From Pseudonocardia broussonetiae (lineage in GTDB: Bacteria; Actinomycetota; Actinomycetes; Mycobacteriales; Pseudonocardiaceae), in contig NZ_CP053564.1 of the NCBI RefSeq assembly GCF_013155125.1, positions 3,603,501 through 3,667,500 on the forward strand: a stretch of DNA of 64,000 bases, given 5' to 3'. This document shows positions 26,312 through 33,655 of this stretch, piece after piece. Both the position numbers and the translations under genes were made by a program. Every line of letters starts with the position of its first letter. Within the stretch, counting starts at the first letter, position 1. The notes beneath the pieces were generated by a model. The model saw only the letters and a list, made by a program, of their open reading frames with translations. It was not told the DNA's origin and did not search any database.

Positions 26312-27043
26312 TCAGGCGCCCGGCTCGGCGATGACGTCGACGGTGCCGACGATGTGGCGCTCCATCTCCGCGCGCGCCGCGGCCCGGTCGCCGTCGTGCA
26401 GCGCGGCGCGGATGCGCTCGTGGTCGTCGTGGCGCTGGTCCAGGGCGTCGCTGAGCGGGTGCGCCGACCCGGTGGTGTTGATGAGGAAGTCCGACAGGTC
26501 CCACATCCGGCTGCTGGTCTGGGCCATGACCCGGGAGTGCGCCATGAGGTGGACCACCTCGTGGAAGCGGCGGTTGAGCAGCCGGTACCCGCGCGCGCGG
26601 GCGGCGGGGTCGACCTCGGAGCGCAGGGCGTCGATCTGCCGCGAGACGGCGTCCATCTCGGCGAGCTGCTCGGGGGTCCGCCGGGTGGCGGCGATGCCGG
26701 CGATGGTGCCCTCGAAGCCGCCGAACATGACGAAGAAGTCGTCGACCTCCTGGGGCGGGTAGATCGCGACCCGGGACCCGACCTGCGGGTAGATGTCGAT
26801 CAGGCCGTCGCCGGAGAGCCGGCGCAGCGCCTCCATCACCGGCTGCTTGCTGACGCCGAACTCCAGCCGGAGCCGCTCGGTGGAGAGCTGCTCGCCCGCC
26901 GCGTGGACGCCGTCCAGCAGGCGCTCCTTGAGCTGGTCGTACACGGCGTGGTTGAGCCGGCTCGTCGCCCGGTCGAGTCGCACGGGGCGGGGGCTGGTCA
27001 CCGGGCGAGCGTAACCGCGGCCGACGGACGCCTCCGACACCAC
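26312..27043 (-). CDS. GntR family regulator, FCD domain
   Basis: A 243-aa repressor. The winged helix (YDQLKERLLDGVHAAGEQLSTERLRLEFGVSKQPVMEAL) is followed by a helical FCD ligand domain with the metal/ligand histidines in RRFHEVVHLMAHS and ERHIVG. The GTG at 27043 follows GGGAGGGG. It is divergent from the meta-cleavage operon and probably represses it; an inverted repeat TGTCA-N11-TGACA lies between. Confidence 0.92.
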   Translation of the reverse strand: MVSEASVGRGYARPVTSPRPVRLDRATSRLNHAVYDQLKERLLDGVHAAGEQLSTERLRLEFGVSKQPVMEALRRLSGDGLIDIYPQVGSRVAIYPPQEVDDFFVMFGGFEGTIAGIAATRRTPEQLAEMDAVSRQIDALRSEVDPAARARGYRLLNRRFHEVVHLMAHSRVMAQTSSRMWDLSDFLINTTGSAHPLSDALDQRHDDHERIRAALHDGDRAAARAEMERHIVGTVDVIAEPGA

Positions 27044-27103
27044 TGCGTCCCCTCCCTTGCGCTGCTGTGCCCCGAGCCCTACTGTGCTGCAAGCACGCTA
27101 GCA

Positions 27104-27124
27104 TGTCAGTTACGGATAGTGACA
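27104..27124. promoter_or_regulatory. Candidate GntR operator
   Basis: TGTCAGTTACGGATAGTGACA has perfect outer arms TGTCA / TGACA separated by 11 bases. A second dyad, GTGCT-GCA-AGCAC, lies just to its left (about 27083-27095). Both are in the 106-base gap between gntR and the divergent dioxygenase operon. Confidence 0.5.
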
Positions 27125-27149
27125 GAGCGACTCGGAGTGGAGGACGCAG

Positions 27150-28097
27150 ATGCCGTTGGCCGTGTGCACGACGTCGCACTCGCCGTTGATGGGGGAGAAC
27201 GACCCGGCGCCGGAGGTCGCGGCCGCCGTGGAGGAGGCCTTCGCCGACGCCCGGGCCTTCGTCGCCGACTTCGCACCGGACCTGGTCCTGCTGCTCGGTC
27301 CCGATCACTACAACGGCTTCTTCTACGACATGATGCCGCCGTTCTGCCTGGGCACCGGCGCCACGTCGGTGGGCGACTACCGGACCGCCGCGGGCCCGCT
27401 GCCCGTCGACCGCGACGCGGCGTACGCGCTGGTCCGGCACGTGCTGGCCGAGGGGCTGGACCTCGCCTACTCCGAGCGGATGTTCGTCGACCACGGCCTC
27501 GCGCAGCCGCTGGAGATCCTGTTCGGCGGCCTGGACGCGGTACCGCTGGTGCCGGTGTTCATCAACTCCGTGGCCGAGCCGCTGGGGCCGATGTCGCGGG
27601 TGCGGCGCCTGGGCGAGGCCCTCGGGCGGGCGGCGGCGGCGCTGGACCGCCGGGTCCTCGTGCTCGGGTCGGGCGGGCTGTCGCACGACCCGCCCGTGCC
27701 GCGGCTCGACGGCGCACCTCCGGCCGTGGCCGAGCGGCTGATCGCCGGGCGCCACCCGACGGCGGCCCAGCGCGCCGAGCACGAGCAGCGCGTCTACGCC
27801 GCGGGTCGCGCCTTCGCGGCCGGCACCTCGACGATCGCCCCGCTCAACCCGGAGTGGGACCGGCGGCTGATGGCGCTGCTGGCCGCGGGCGAACTCGACG
27901 AGATCGACACGTGGACCCCCGAGGAGTTCGTGGAGCAGGCCGGCCACTCCTCCCACGAGGTCCGCACCTGGATCGCCGCCTACGCCGCGCTGTCCACCGC
28001 CGGCCCCTACGAGGTCCGGTCGTCGTTCTACCGGCCCGTCCCGGAGTGGATCGCCGGCTTCGGCATCACCACGGCCGCCACCGCGGCCGTCACCTGA
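27150..28097 (+). CDS. mhpB: 3-carboxyethylcatechol 2,3-dioxygenase, MhpB-like
   Basis: A 315-aa class III (LigB-fold) extradiol ring-cleavage dioxygenase. The two acid-base histidines known for E. coli MhpB, His115 and His179, occur here at the same numbers (VDHGLAQP and GGLSHD), and the LGPDHYNGFFYDMMPPF iron-site block is intact. It should cleave a 2,3-dihydroxyphenylalkanoate-type catechol next to the hydroxyls, using Fe(II). It is the first gene of a rightward cluster ending at 32490. Confidence 0.93.
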   Translation: MPLAVCTTSHSPLMGENDPAPEVAAAVEEAFADARAFVADFAPDLVLLLGPDHYNGFFYDMMPPFCLGTGATSVGDYRTAAGPLPVDRDAAYALVRHVLAEGLDLAYSERMFVDHGLAQPLEILFGGLDAVPLVPVFINSVAEPLGPMSRVRRLGEALGRAAAALDRRVLVLGSGGLSHDPPVPRLDGAPPAVAERLIAGRHPTAAQRAEHEQRVYAAGRAFAAGTSTIAPLNPEWDRRLMALLAAGELDEIDTWTPEEFVEQAGHSSHEVRTWIAAYAALSTAGPYEVRSSFYRPVPEWIAGFGITTAATAAVT

Positions 28098-28111
28098 GCG
28101 AGGGAGCAGTC

Positions 28112-29185
28112 ATGGAGTTCTGCATCGGCAGTTGCGCGAAGATCGACGAGGTCGGCTGGGCCAGGCAGGCCGAGGACCTCGGCGCGAGCCACTTCGGCGT
28201 CGGCGAGGGGCCGCTGCTGTTCAGCGACCCCTACCAGTACCTGGCGCTGGCGGCCCGCGAGACCTCGACGATCAAGCTCGGGACGTGGGTGACCAACCCG
28301 CTGACCCGGATCCCCCCGGTCACCGCCAACTCGATCGCGACCCTCAACGCGCTGGCTCCCGGCCGGACGTTCCTGGGGATCGGGACGGCCAACAACGCGC
28401 TGCGCTCGATGGGGCACCGCCCCGCGACGATCCACGAGCTCGACACCGCGCTCGACACGACCCGCGGCCTGCTCGCAGGGGAGCGCGTGACGCAGGACTG
28501 GCTCGGGCAGCGGCGCGAGATCGAGTTCCTCGACAAGCAGGGCCACTGGTACAACCTCGACGACCCGATCGACGTGTGGATGTCGGCAGGCGGCCCGCGC
28601 GGCTTCGCGGTCGCCGCGAAGCACGCCGACTACATGACCTACTGCCTCGGCCCGAACCCCGAGATGATCGGCGTCGTCCGCCGCGAGCTGGACAAGGCCG
28701 TCGCCGAGGCCGGACGCCCGCCCGGCTCGGTCAAGCTCGTCGCCCTGTCCTGGTTCTACCGGCTGCGCGACGGCGAGACCTGGGAGGACGGGATCGACAA
28801 CGGGTTCGGCTCGGGCCCGATCAGCTCCTGCATCACCAACGCGGGGTTCATGAACGCCCACGTCGACGAGCTCGGCGAGGGCATCGTGAAGGCCTCCACC
28901 GACGCGGCCACGGCCTACATCGGCGACCCCACCGCCGCCGACGCCCCGCACTACCTGGAGACGTGGGCGAAGTACCTGCGCGGCCTCGACCCCGTGCACC
29001 GCCCGCTGATCACCAAGGAGCTCGTCGACTACTGGTGCCTCTACGGCAGCCCCGACGACCTGCTGGAGAAGACCCAGCTCATGCGCGAGGCCGGTTGCGA
29101 CATGGTCAGCGTCTTCCTCTCCAACCCCTTCACCGCCACCCGCGACATCGCCGACATCGGCTCGTCCATCCTCGCCCGCGTCTGA
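28112..29185 (+). CDS. LLM class flavin-dependent oxidoreductase
   Basis: A 357-aa luciferase-fold protein (FCIGSCAKIDEVGWARQAED, TSTIKLGTWVTNPLTRIPPV, LGIGTANNALRSMGH). It starts 14 bases after the dioxygenase stop behind AGGGAGCAG, so it is co-transcribed. The family uses FMN or F420; which one cannot be decided by eye. In a meta-cleavage cluster it could oxidise a ring substrate or an aldehyde, but this is inference. Confidence 0.88.
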   Translation: MEFCIGSCAKIDEVGWARQAEDLGASHFGVGEGPLLFSDPYQYLALAARETSTIKLGTWVTNPLTRIPPVTANSIATLNALAPGRTFLGIGTANNALRSMGHRPATIHELDTALDTTRGLLAGERVTQDWLGQRREIEFLDKQGHWYNLDDPIDVWMSAGGPRGFAVAAKHADYMTYCLGPNPEMIGVVRRELDKAVAEAGRPPGSVKLVALSWFYRLRDGETWEDGIDNGFGSGPISSCITNAGFMNAHVDELGEGIVKASTDAATAYIGDPTAADAPHYLETWAKYLRGLDPVHRPLITKELVDYWCLYGSPDDLLEKTQLMREAGCDMVSVFLSNPFTATRDIADIGSSILARV

Positions 29186-29213
29186 CCCACCCTCCGAGAG
29201 GAACCGATCGAAG

Positions 29214-29834
29214 ATGACCAGCTTCGACCCGAAGACCACGGCGATCGTCGCGGTGCACTTCCAGAACGACGTCGTCGGCCCGGACGGCGCGTTCGCCGGG
29301 TTCTTCCGCGCCGAGGTCGAGCGCACCGGCGTGCTCGCGACCGCCGCGCGCCTGCTCGACGCCGCCCGGGCCGCCGGTGCCGCCGTCGTCCACACGCGGG
29401 TGGCGTTCCGTCCCGGGTCCGCCGACCTGGACGCGAACTCCCCGCTGCTCGGGATGGTGGCGCAGACCGGGTGCCTGGCCGAGGGCAGCCCCGGCGCCGC
29501 CGTCACCGACGAGCTGGCCCCGCGCGACGGCGACCGCGTCGTCACCCACCACCGCGTCGGCGGGTTCCAGGGCAGCGAGCTCGACGCCGTCCTGCGCGCC
29601 GCGGGCGTCGACACCGTCGTGTTCTGCGGCGTCGCGACCAACGCCTCGGTCGAGGGCACCGCCCGCGTCGCGTCGGACCTGGGCTACCGCACCGTCGTCG
29701 TCTCCGACGCGTGCTCGGCCGGGTCACCGGAGGCGCACGAGGCGTCGCTGGCCTCGCTCGGCCTGCTCGCCGAGGTCGTCAGCACCGACGAGCTGCTCGC
29801 CGGTCTGACGGCCGGGGCCGGGGTGGGCGCGTGA
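29214..29834 (+). CDS. Isochorismatase-fold protein lacking the catalytic triad
   Basis: A 206-aa protein of the cysteine hydrolase/isochorismatase superfamily. Length and strand order are normal, but the three catalytic positions are all changed. The Asp of the usual DxQND start is His (VAVHFQNDVV), the Lys of the VxKxRxSAF block is His (VVTHHRVGGFQGS), and the nucleophilic Cys is Ser (GVATNASVEGTAR). It is likely either a pseudoenzyme or an enzyme with different chemistry, as true isochorismatases also lack the Cys but keep the Asp. Its stop overlaps the GTG of the next gene. Confidence 0.85.
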   Translation: MTSFDPKTTAIVAVHFQNDVVGPDGAFAGFFRAEVERTGVLATAARLLDAARAAGAAVVHTRVAFRPGSADLDANSPLLGMVAQTGCLAEGSPGAAVTDELAPRDGDRVVTHHRVGGFQGSELDAVLRAAGVDTVVFCGVATNASVEGTARVASDLGYRTVVVSDACSAGSPEAHEASLASLGLLAEVVSTDELLAGLTAGAGVGA

Positions 29835-30715
29835 GCGCGGCCGTCGTCCCGCGGACGGACGTCCCGGTCTGGGTGGCGCTGGGCGCGGTCGAGCACCGCG
29901 TCCACTACGTCGACGTCGCGCCCTGGCGCACCCGGGTCCTGGAGGCCGGCGAGGGCGAGCCGCTGGTCCTCATGCCGGGCACGGGCGGGCACCTGGAGGC
30001 ATACGCCCACAACGTCGCTGCGCTGGCCGGCCGCTTCCGCGTGATCGCCTACGACTACCCGGGCCACGGCTACACCACCCACGCGACGGCCGACCTGGAG
30101 CTCGACACCTACGTGGAGCACCTCGCCGGGCTGCTCGACGCGCTCGGCGTCGAACGGGCCCACCTCAACGGGGAGTCCCTCGGCGGCTGGGTCGCGGTCA
30201 AGTTCGCCGCCGCACACCCGGGACGCGTGGGGAGGCTCGTGCTCAACACCCCCGGCGGCACGATGGCGAGCCCCGAGGTGATGGACCGCATCCGCGGGCT
30301 GTCCCAGGCCGCCGCCGACGACCCGTCCGAGGAGCGGATCCGGGCGCGCCTGGAGTGGCTGATGGCCGATCCGGCCACCGTCACCGACGAGCTCGTGGCG
30401 ATCCGGCGCGCGATCTACTCCCGCCCCGGGTTCGCGGAGTCGATGCGCCACATCCTGTGCCTGCAGGACCCCGACGTGCGGCGGCGCAACATGGTCACCG
30501 ACGCCGACCTGGCCGCCGTGCCCGGTCCGGCGCTCGTCATCTGGACCAGCGACGACCCGTCCGGCCCGGCCGGGGCGGGCCTGGAGATGGCCGAGAAGAT
30601 CCGCGGCGGCCGGTTCGAGCTGATCACCGACGCGGGGCACTGGCCGCAGTGGGAGCAGCGCGAGCGGTTCAACGAGGTGGCGCTGGCGTTCCTGACGGGG
30701 GAGGGGACGCCGTGA
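29831..30715 (+). CDS. Alpha/beta hydrolase, meta-cleavage product hydrolase type
   Basis: A 294-aa alpha/beta-hydrolase. The nucleophile elbow is GESLGG (Ser116), the His is in DAGHWPQWEQ and the acid is expected in the WTSDDPSGP block; the family motif FRVIAYDYPGHGYT is present. It would hydrolyse the C-C bond of the ring-fission product made by the MhpB-type dioxygenase. The GTG start overlaps the previous stop (GTGA), and its own stop overlaps the next GTG in the same way. Confidence 0.9.
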   Translation: MSAAVVPRTDVPVWVALGAVEHRVHYVDVAPWRTRVLEAGEGEPLVLMPGTGGHLEAYAHNVAALAGRFRVIAYDYPGHGYTTHATADLELDTYVEHLAGLLDALGVERAHLNGESLGGWVAVKFAAAHPGRVGRLVLNTPGGTMASPEVMDRIRGLSQAAADDPSEERIRARLEWLMADPATVTDELVAIRRAIYSRPGFAESMRHILCLQDPDVRRRNMVTDADLAAVPGPALVIWTSDDPSGPAGAGLEMAEKIRGGRFELITDAGHWPQWEQRERFNEVALAFLTGEGTP

Positions 30716-32490
30716 GCGGGCCCGACGCCGGCGGGCCCGACGCCGACGGGTACGACGCCGACGTCCTCGTCGTGGGCACCGGCCCCACCGGCGGGGCCGC
30801 GGCGCTCGCCCTGGCCACCTACGGCGTCCGCGTGCACGCGGTGACCCGCTGGAACTGGCTGGCCAACACCCCGCGCGCGCACATCACCAACCAGCGCACG
30901 GTCGAGGTGCTGCGCGACCTGGGCGTCGAGGCCGAGGCCACGAAGCACGCCACGCCGTGGGAGCAGATGGGCGACACGCTGTTCGCCACCAGCCTCGCCG
31001 GCCCCGAGATCGCGCGGTTGCGCACGTGGGGGACCGGGCCCGACCGCGCCACCGACTACCTCACCGGCAGCCCCTGCCCGATGCTCGACATCCCGCAGCC
31101 GCACCTGGAGCCGGTGCTGGTGGGCGCCGCGGCGGCGCGCGGCGCGACGTTCGCCTTCACCACCGAGTACCTCGGCCACACCCAGGACGACAGCGGCGTC
31201 ACGGTCGCGCTGCGCGACCTCACGACGTCGCGGGAGTACACCCTGCGCGCCCGCTACATGATCGGCGCCGACGGCGCGCGCTCGCAGGTCGTCGAGGAGC
31301 TCGGGCTGCCGATGGAGGGCGAGCTGGCCCGCGCGGCCACCGCCTACGTGCTGTTCCGCGCCGACCTGAGCCGCTACGTCGAGCACCGCCCGTCGATCCT
31401 GCACTGGCTGATGACCCCGAGCGCGGCGTTCGGCGAGATCGGCATGGGCCTGCTGCGGGCGATCCGGCCGTGGCACACCTGGATCGCCGGCTGGGGCTAC
31501 GCCCTCGACGGCCCCGGACCCGACTTCGACCCGGAGTCCGTGACGGCGCGCATCCGCGGCTACGTCGGCGACCCGGACCTGGAGATCGAGATCGAGTCCT
31601 GCTCCAGCTGGTACGTCAACCAGGCGCACGCCACCCGGTACTCCTCGGGCCGGGTGTTCTGCGGCGGCGACGCGGTGCACCGCCACCCGCCCTCGAGCGG
31701 GCTGGGGTCCAACACCTCGATCCAGGACGCGTTCAACCTCGCCTGGAAGCTCGCGTTCGTCGTCCACGGCCACGCCGGGCCGGAGCTGCTGGAGACCTAC
31801 TCCGACGAGCGGGTGCCCGTGGGGGCGCAGGTCGTCGCGCGGGCCAACCGGTCGCGCGTCGACTACGCCCCGCTCAACGAGTGCTTCCGCACGACGGGGG
31901 AGGCCGACCCGGTCGCCGCGGGACTCGCGAAGCTGCGCGACCCCGGCCCGGACGGCGTCGCCGTGCGCGAGGCCCTCACCGCGGCGCTGGAGCTGAAGAA
32001 CCATGAGTTCAACGCCCAGGGCGTCGAGCTCAACCAGCGCTACGCCTCCACCGCGGTCGTGCCCGACGGGGACGCGGGGGAGGAGGTGTTCGCCCGCGAC
32101 CGCGAGCTGCACCTGCAGGCCACGACCCGGCCCGGGGCCAAGCTGCCGCACGCGTGGCTGGTCGACGGGGCCGGGCGGCGCACGTCGACCCTCGACGTCA
32201 CCGGCAAGGGGCGGATGTCGCTGGTCACCGGGCTGTCGGGCGGCTCGTGGGTGCGCGCGGCGGCGAAGCTCGACCTGCCGTTCCTGCGCACCGTCGTCAT
32301 CGGGGCGCCGGGCGCCGAGGACGCCTACCGCGACTGGGCGCGGCTGCGCGAGGTGCACGAGGCCGGGGCGCTGCTGGTCCGGCCCGACGGCTACGTCGCC
32401 TGGCGCCACGGCGACGCGGTGCGGGACGACGACGACGCCCTGGCCCGGCTGCGGTCGGCGCTGAGCGCGGCGCTGTCGGCCGACTACTGA
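30712..32490 (+). CDS. FAD-dependent phenol hydroxylase, TfdB/MhpA type
   Basis: A 592-aa class A flavoprotein monooxygenase. The FAD signature is VVGTGPTGGAAALALA; the block WLANTPRAHITNQRTVEVLRD is characteristic of 2,4-dichlorophenol hydroxylase-like enzymes. The second FAD/NADPH motif is IGADGARS and the GD motif is FCGGDAVHRHPPSSGLGSN. A thioredoxin-like C-terminal domain ends the protein. It should hydroxylate a phenolic substrate ortho to its OH to give the catechol for the dioxygenase. Last gene of the cluster. Confidence 0.93.
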   Translation: MSGPDAGGPDADGYDADVLVVGTGPTGGAAALALATYGVRVHAVTRWNWLANTPRAHITNQRTVEVLRDLGVEAEATKHATPWEQMGDTLFATSLAGPEIARLRTWGTGPDRATDYLTGSPCPMLDIPQPHLEPVLVGAAAARGATFAFTTEYLGHTQDDSGVTVALRDLTTSREYTLRARYMIGADGARSQVVEELGLPMEGELARAATAYVLFRADLSRYVEHRPSILHWLMTPSAAFGEIGMGLLRAIRPWHTWIAGWGYALDGPGPDFDPESVTARIRGYVGDPDLEIEIESCSSWYVNQAHATRYSSGRVFCGGDAVHRHPPSSGLGSNTSIQDAFNLAWKLAFVVHGHAGPELLETYSDERVPVGAQVVARANRSRVDYAPLNECFRTTGEADPVAAGLAKLRDPGPDGVAVREALTAALELKNHEFNAQGVELNQRYASTAVVPDGDAGEEVFARDRELHLQATTRPGAKLPHAWLVDGAGRRTSTLDVTGKGRMSLVTGLSGGSWVRAAAKLDLPFLRTVVIGAPGAEDAYRDWARLREVHEAGALLVRPDGYVAWRHGDAVRDDDDALARLRSALSAALSADY

Positions 32491-32523
32491 CCGACGTGGG
32501 GCGCGCGTCACCCGGCGGGGGTG

Positions 32524-32552
32524 TCGAACTGATGTTCGATCTGCCGTAGGGT
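32524..32552 (+). promoter_or_regulatory. LexA (SOS) box overlapping a promoter
   Basis: TCGAACTGATGTTCGA (32524-32539) is a perfect match to the actinobacterial/Bacillus-type SOS box TCGAAC-N4-GTTCGA. Its left half takes the -35 position relative to a TAGGGT -10 hexamer at 32547-32552 (17-base spacer). The small gene at 32628 follows. Confidence 0.8.
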
Positions 32553-32627
32553 CGGGTCTCCGGTGGCCGGACGCCGGGGAAGGGCGCCCGGCCGCCGGGC
32601 CGATGCCGTCCACGGGAAGGCCCTGCC

Positions 32628-32906
32628 GTGTCCTCTGCCGAACTGACCCCGGCGCAGCGCCGCGCGGCCTACGTGCGCGCGAACAGTGCGGCGATCGCCG
32701 AGACCGCGCAGATGCTCCGCATCTCCGCCCAGCACGACGCGCGCACCGACCCGTTCCGCGGCGACCTGGGCAAGGCGCAGGCCTCGCTGCTCGACGCCGT
32801 CGGCCGCCAGGTCGCCTCGCTGCCGCGGGAGATCGTGACCGAGGCGCTGGCCGTGGTCACCGCGGTCGACCGGCTGATCGGCGTGCACCGCTCCACCGAC
32901 GCCTGA
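32628..32906 (+). CDS. SOS-box-controlled small protein of unknown function
   Basis: A 92-aa soluble, predominantly helical protein with no membrane segment and no cysteine. It starts at GTG behind GGGAAGG. Helical stretches are PAQRRAAYVRANSAAIAET, LGKAQASLLDAVGRQVASL and REIVTEALAVVTAVDRLIG. A perfect LexA box lies about 90 bases upstream. I do not recognise the family. Regulation points to a role in the DNA damage response or its aftermath (for example a division or repair modulator), but nothing in the protein proves this. Confidence 0.78.
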   Translation: MSSAELTPAQRRAAYVRANSAAIAETAQMLRISAQHDARTDPFRGDLGKAQASLLDAVGRQVASLPREIVTEALAVVTAVDRLIGVHRSTDA

Positions 32907-32911
32907 GCGTC

Positions 32912-33655
32912 CTACGGGAAGACCGCCCGGACGTCCTCGGGGTCCGGCCCGTCCGGCCCGATCAGCACGACCGCCTCGTCGAAGCCGGCCTCGGCGTAGC
33001 GGTGCAGGACCTCGCCCGTGGGGCCCGGGTCGGCCGCCACCGGCACGGCGCACACGACCGCCCGCCGGCCCCCCGCCGCCCGGTACCGCGCGTGCGCGGC
33101 GACGATCTCGTCGGGCGTGGTGCGGTAGGCCGAGGCCAGCCAGCCGTCGAACTCGCGGGCGGCCCGCTCGACCTTCGCGCCCCACGAGCCGAGCAGCACC
33201 GGCGGAGGGCCGGTGGGCGGCGCGGGGGCCAGGACCGCGTGCTCGTCGCGGCCCTCGGTGAGCAGGACCCGCAGCCGGGCCACGCTCTCGTCGAAGGTGC
33301 GGAAGCGGGCGGGGTAGGGGCGGTCGAGCGCGGCGTAGTCGTCCCGCGTCGAGCCGGGGCTGACGCCCAGCGACAGCCGGTCGCCGCACACGGCCATCAG
33401 CGAGAGGACGCGGTGGGCGAGGTCGGCGGGGTGGTGCAGCGGCACCTGCACCGTGGCCGTCCCCAGCGCCACGCCCCCGGTCGCGGCGGCCGCCGCCGCG
33501 AGCGTGACGAACGGGTCCGGCACCAGCGGGCCGCGCCCGATGATCTGCGGGGTCCACAGGCTCTCGAACCCCGCACCCGCCAGGCGCCGCGCCCACTCCG
33601 CGACCGGGTGGGGCGGGGCGTCGGACAGGTGGGCGAGCGTCGCACCCAGGCGCAT
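32912..33655 (-). CDS. LLM class (F420-type) oxidoreductase
   Basis: A 247-aa, rather short luciferase-fold protein (RLAGAGFESLWTPQIIGRG, ALGTATVQVPLHHPADLAHR, LGVSPGSTRDDYAALDRPYP). The opening and the VLLGSWGAKVERAAREFDGW block resemble actinobacterial F420-dependent members, but the cofactor is not provable here. Its ATG overlaps the stop of the acetoacetyl-CoA synthetase (TGATG), so they are translationally coupled. It converges on the SOS-controlled gene with a 5-base gap. Confidence 0.85.
   Translation of the reverse strand: MRLGATLAHLSDAPPHPVAEWARRLAGAGFESLWTPQIIGRGPLVPDPFVTLAAAAAATGGVALGTATVQVPLHHPADLAHRVLSLMAVCGDRLSLGVSPGSTRDDYAALDRPYPARFRTFDESVARLRVLLTEGRDEHAVLAPAPPTGPPPVLLGSWGAKVERAAREFDGWLASAYRTTPDEIVAAHARYRAAGGRRAVVCAVPVAADPGPTGEVLHRYAEAGFDEAVVLIGPDGPDPEDVRAVFP

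Noticed and set aside
29214..29834. Nicotinamidase or isochorismatase function by fold
   Set aside because: All three catalytic positions are changed, so the specific enzyme name is not supported.
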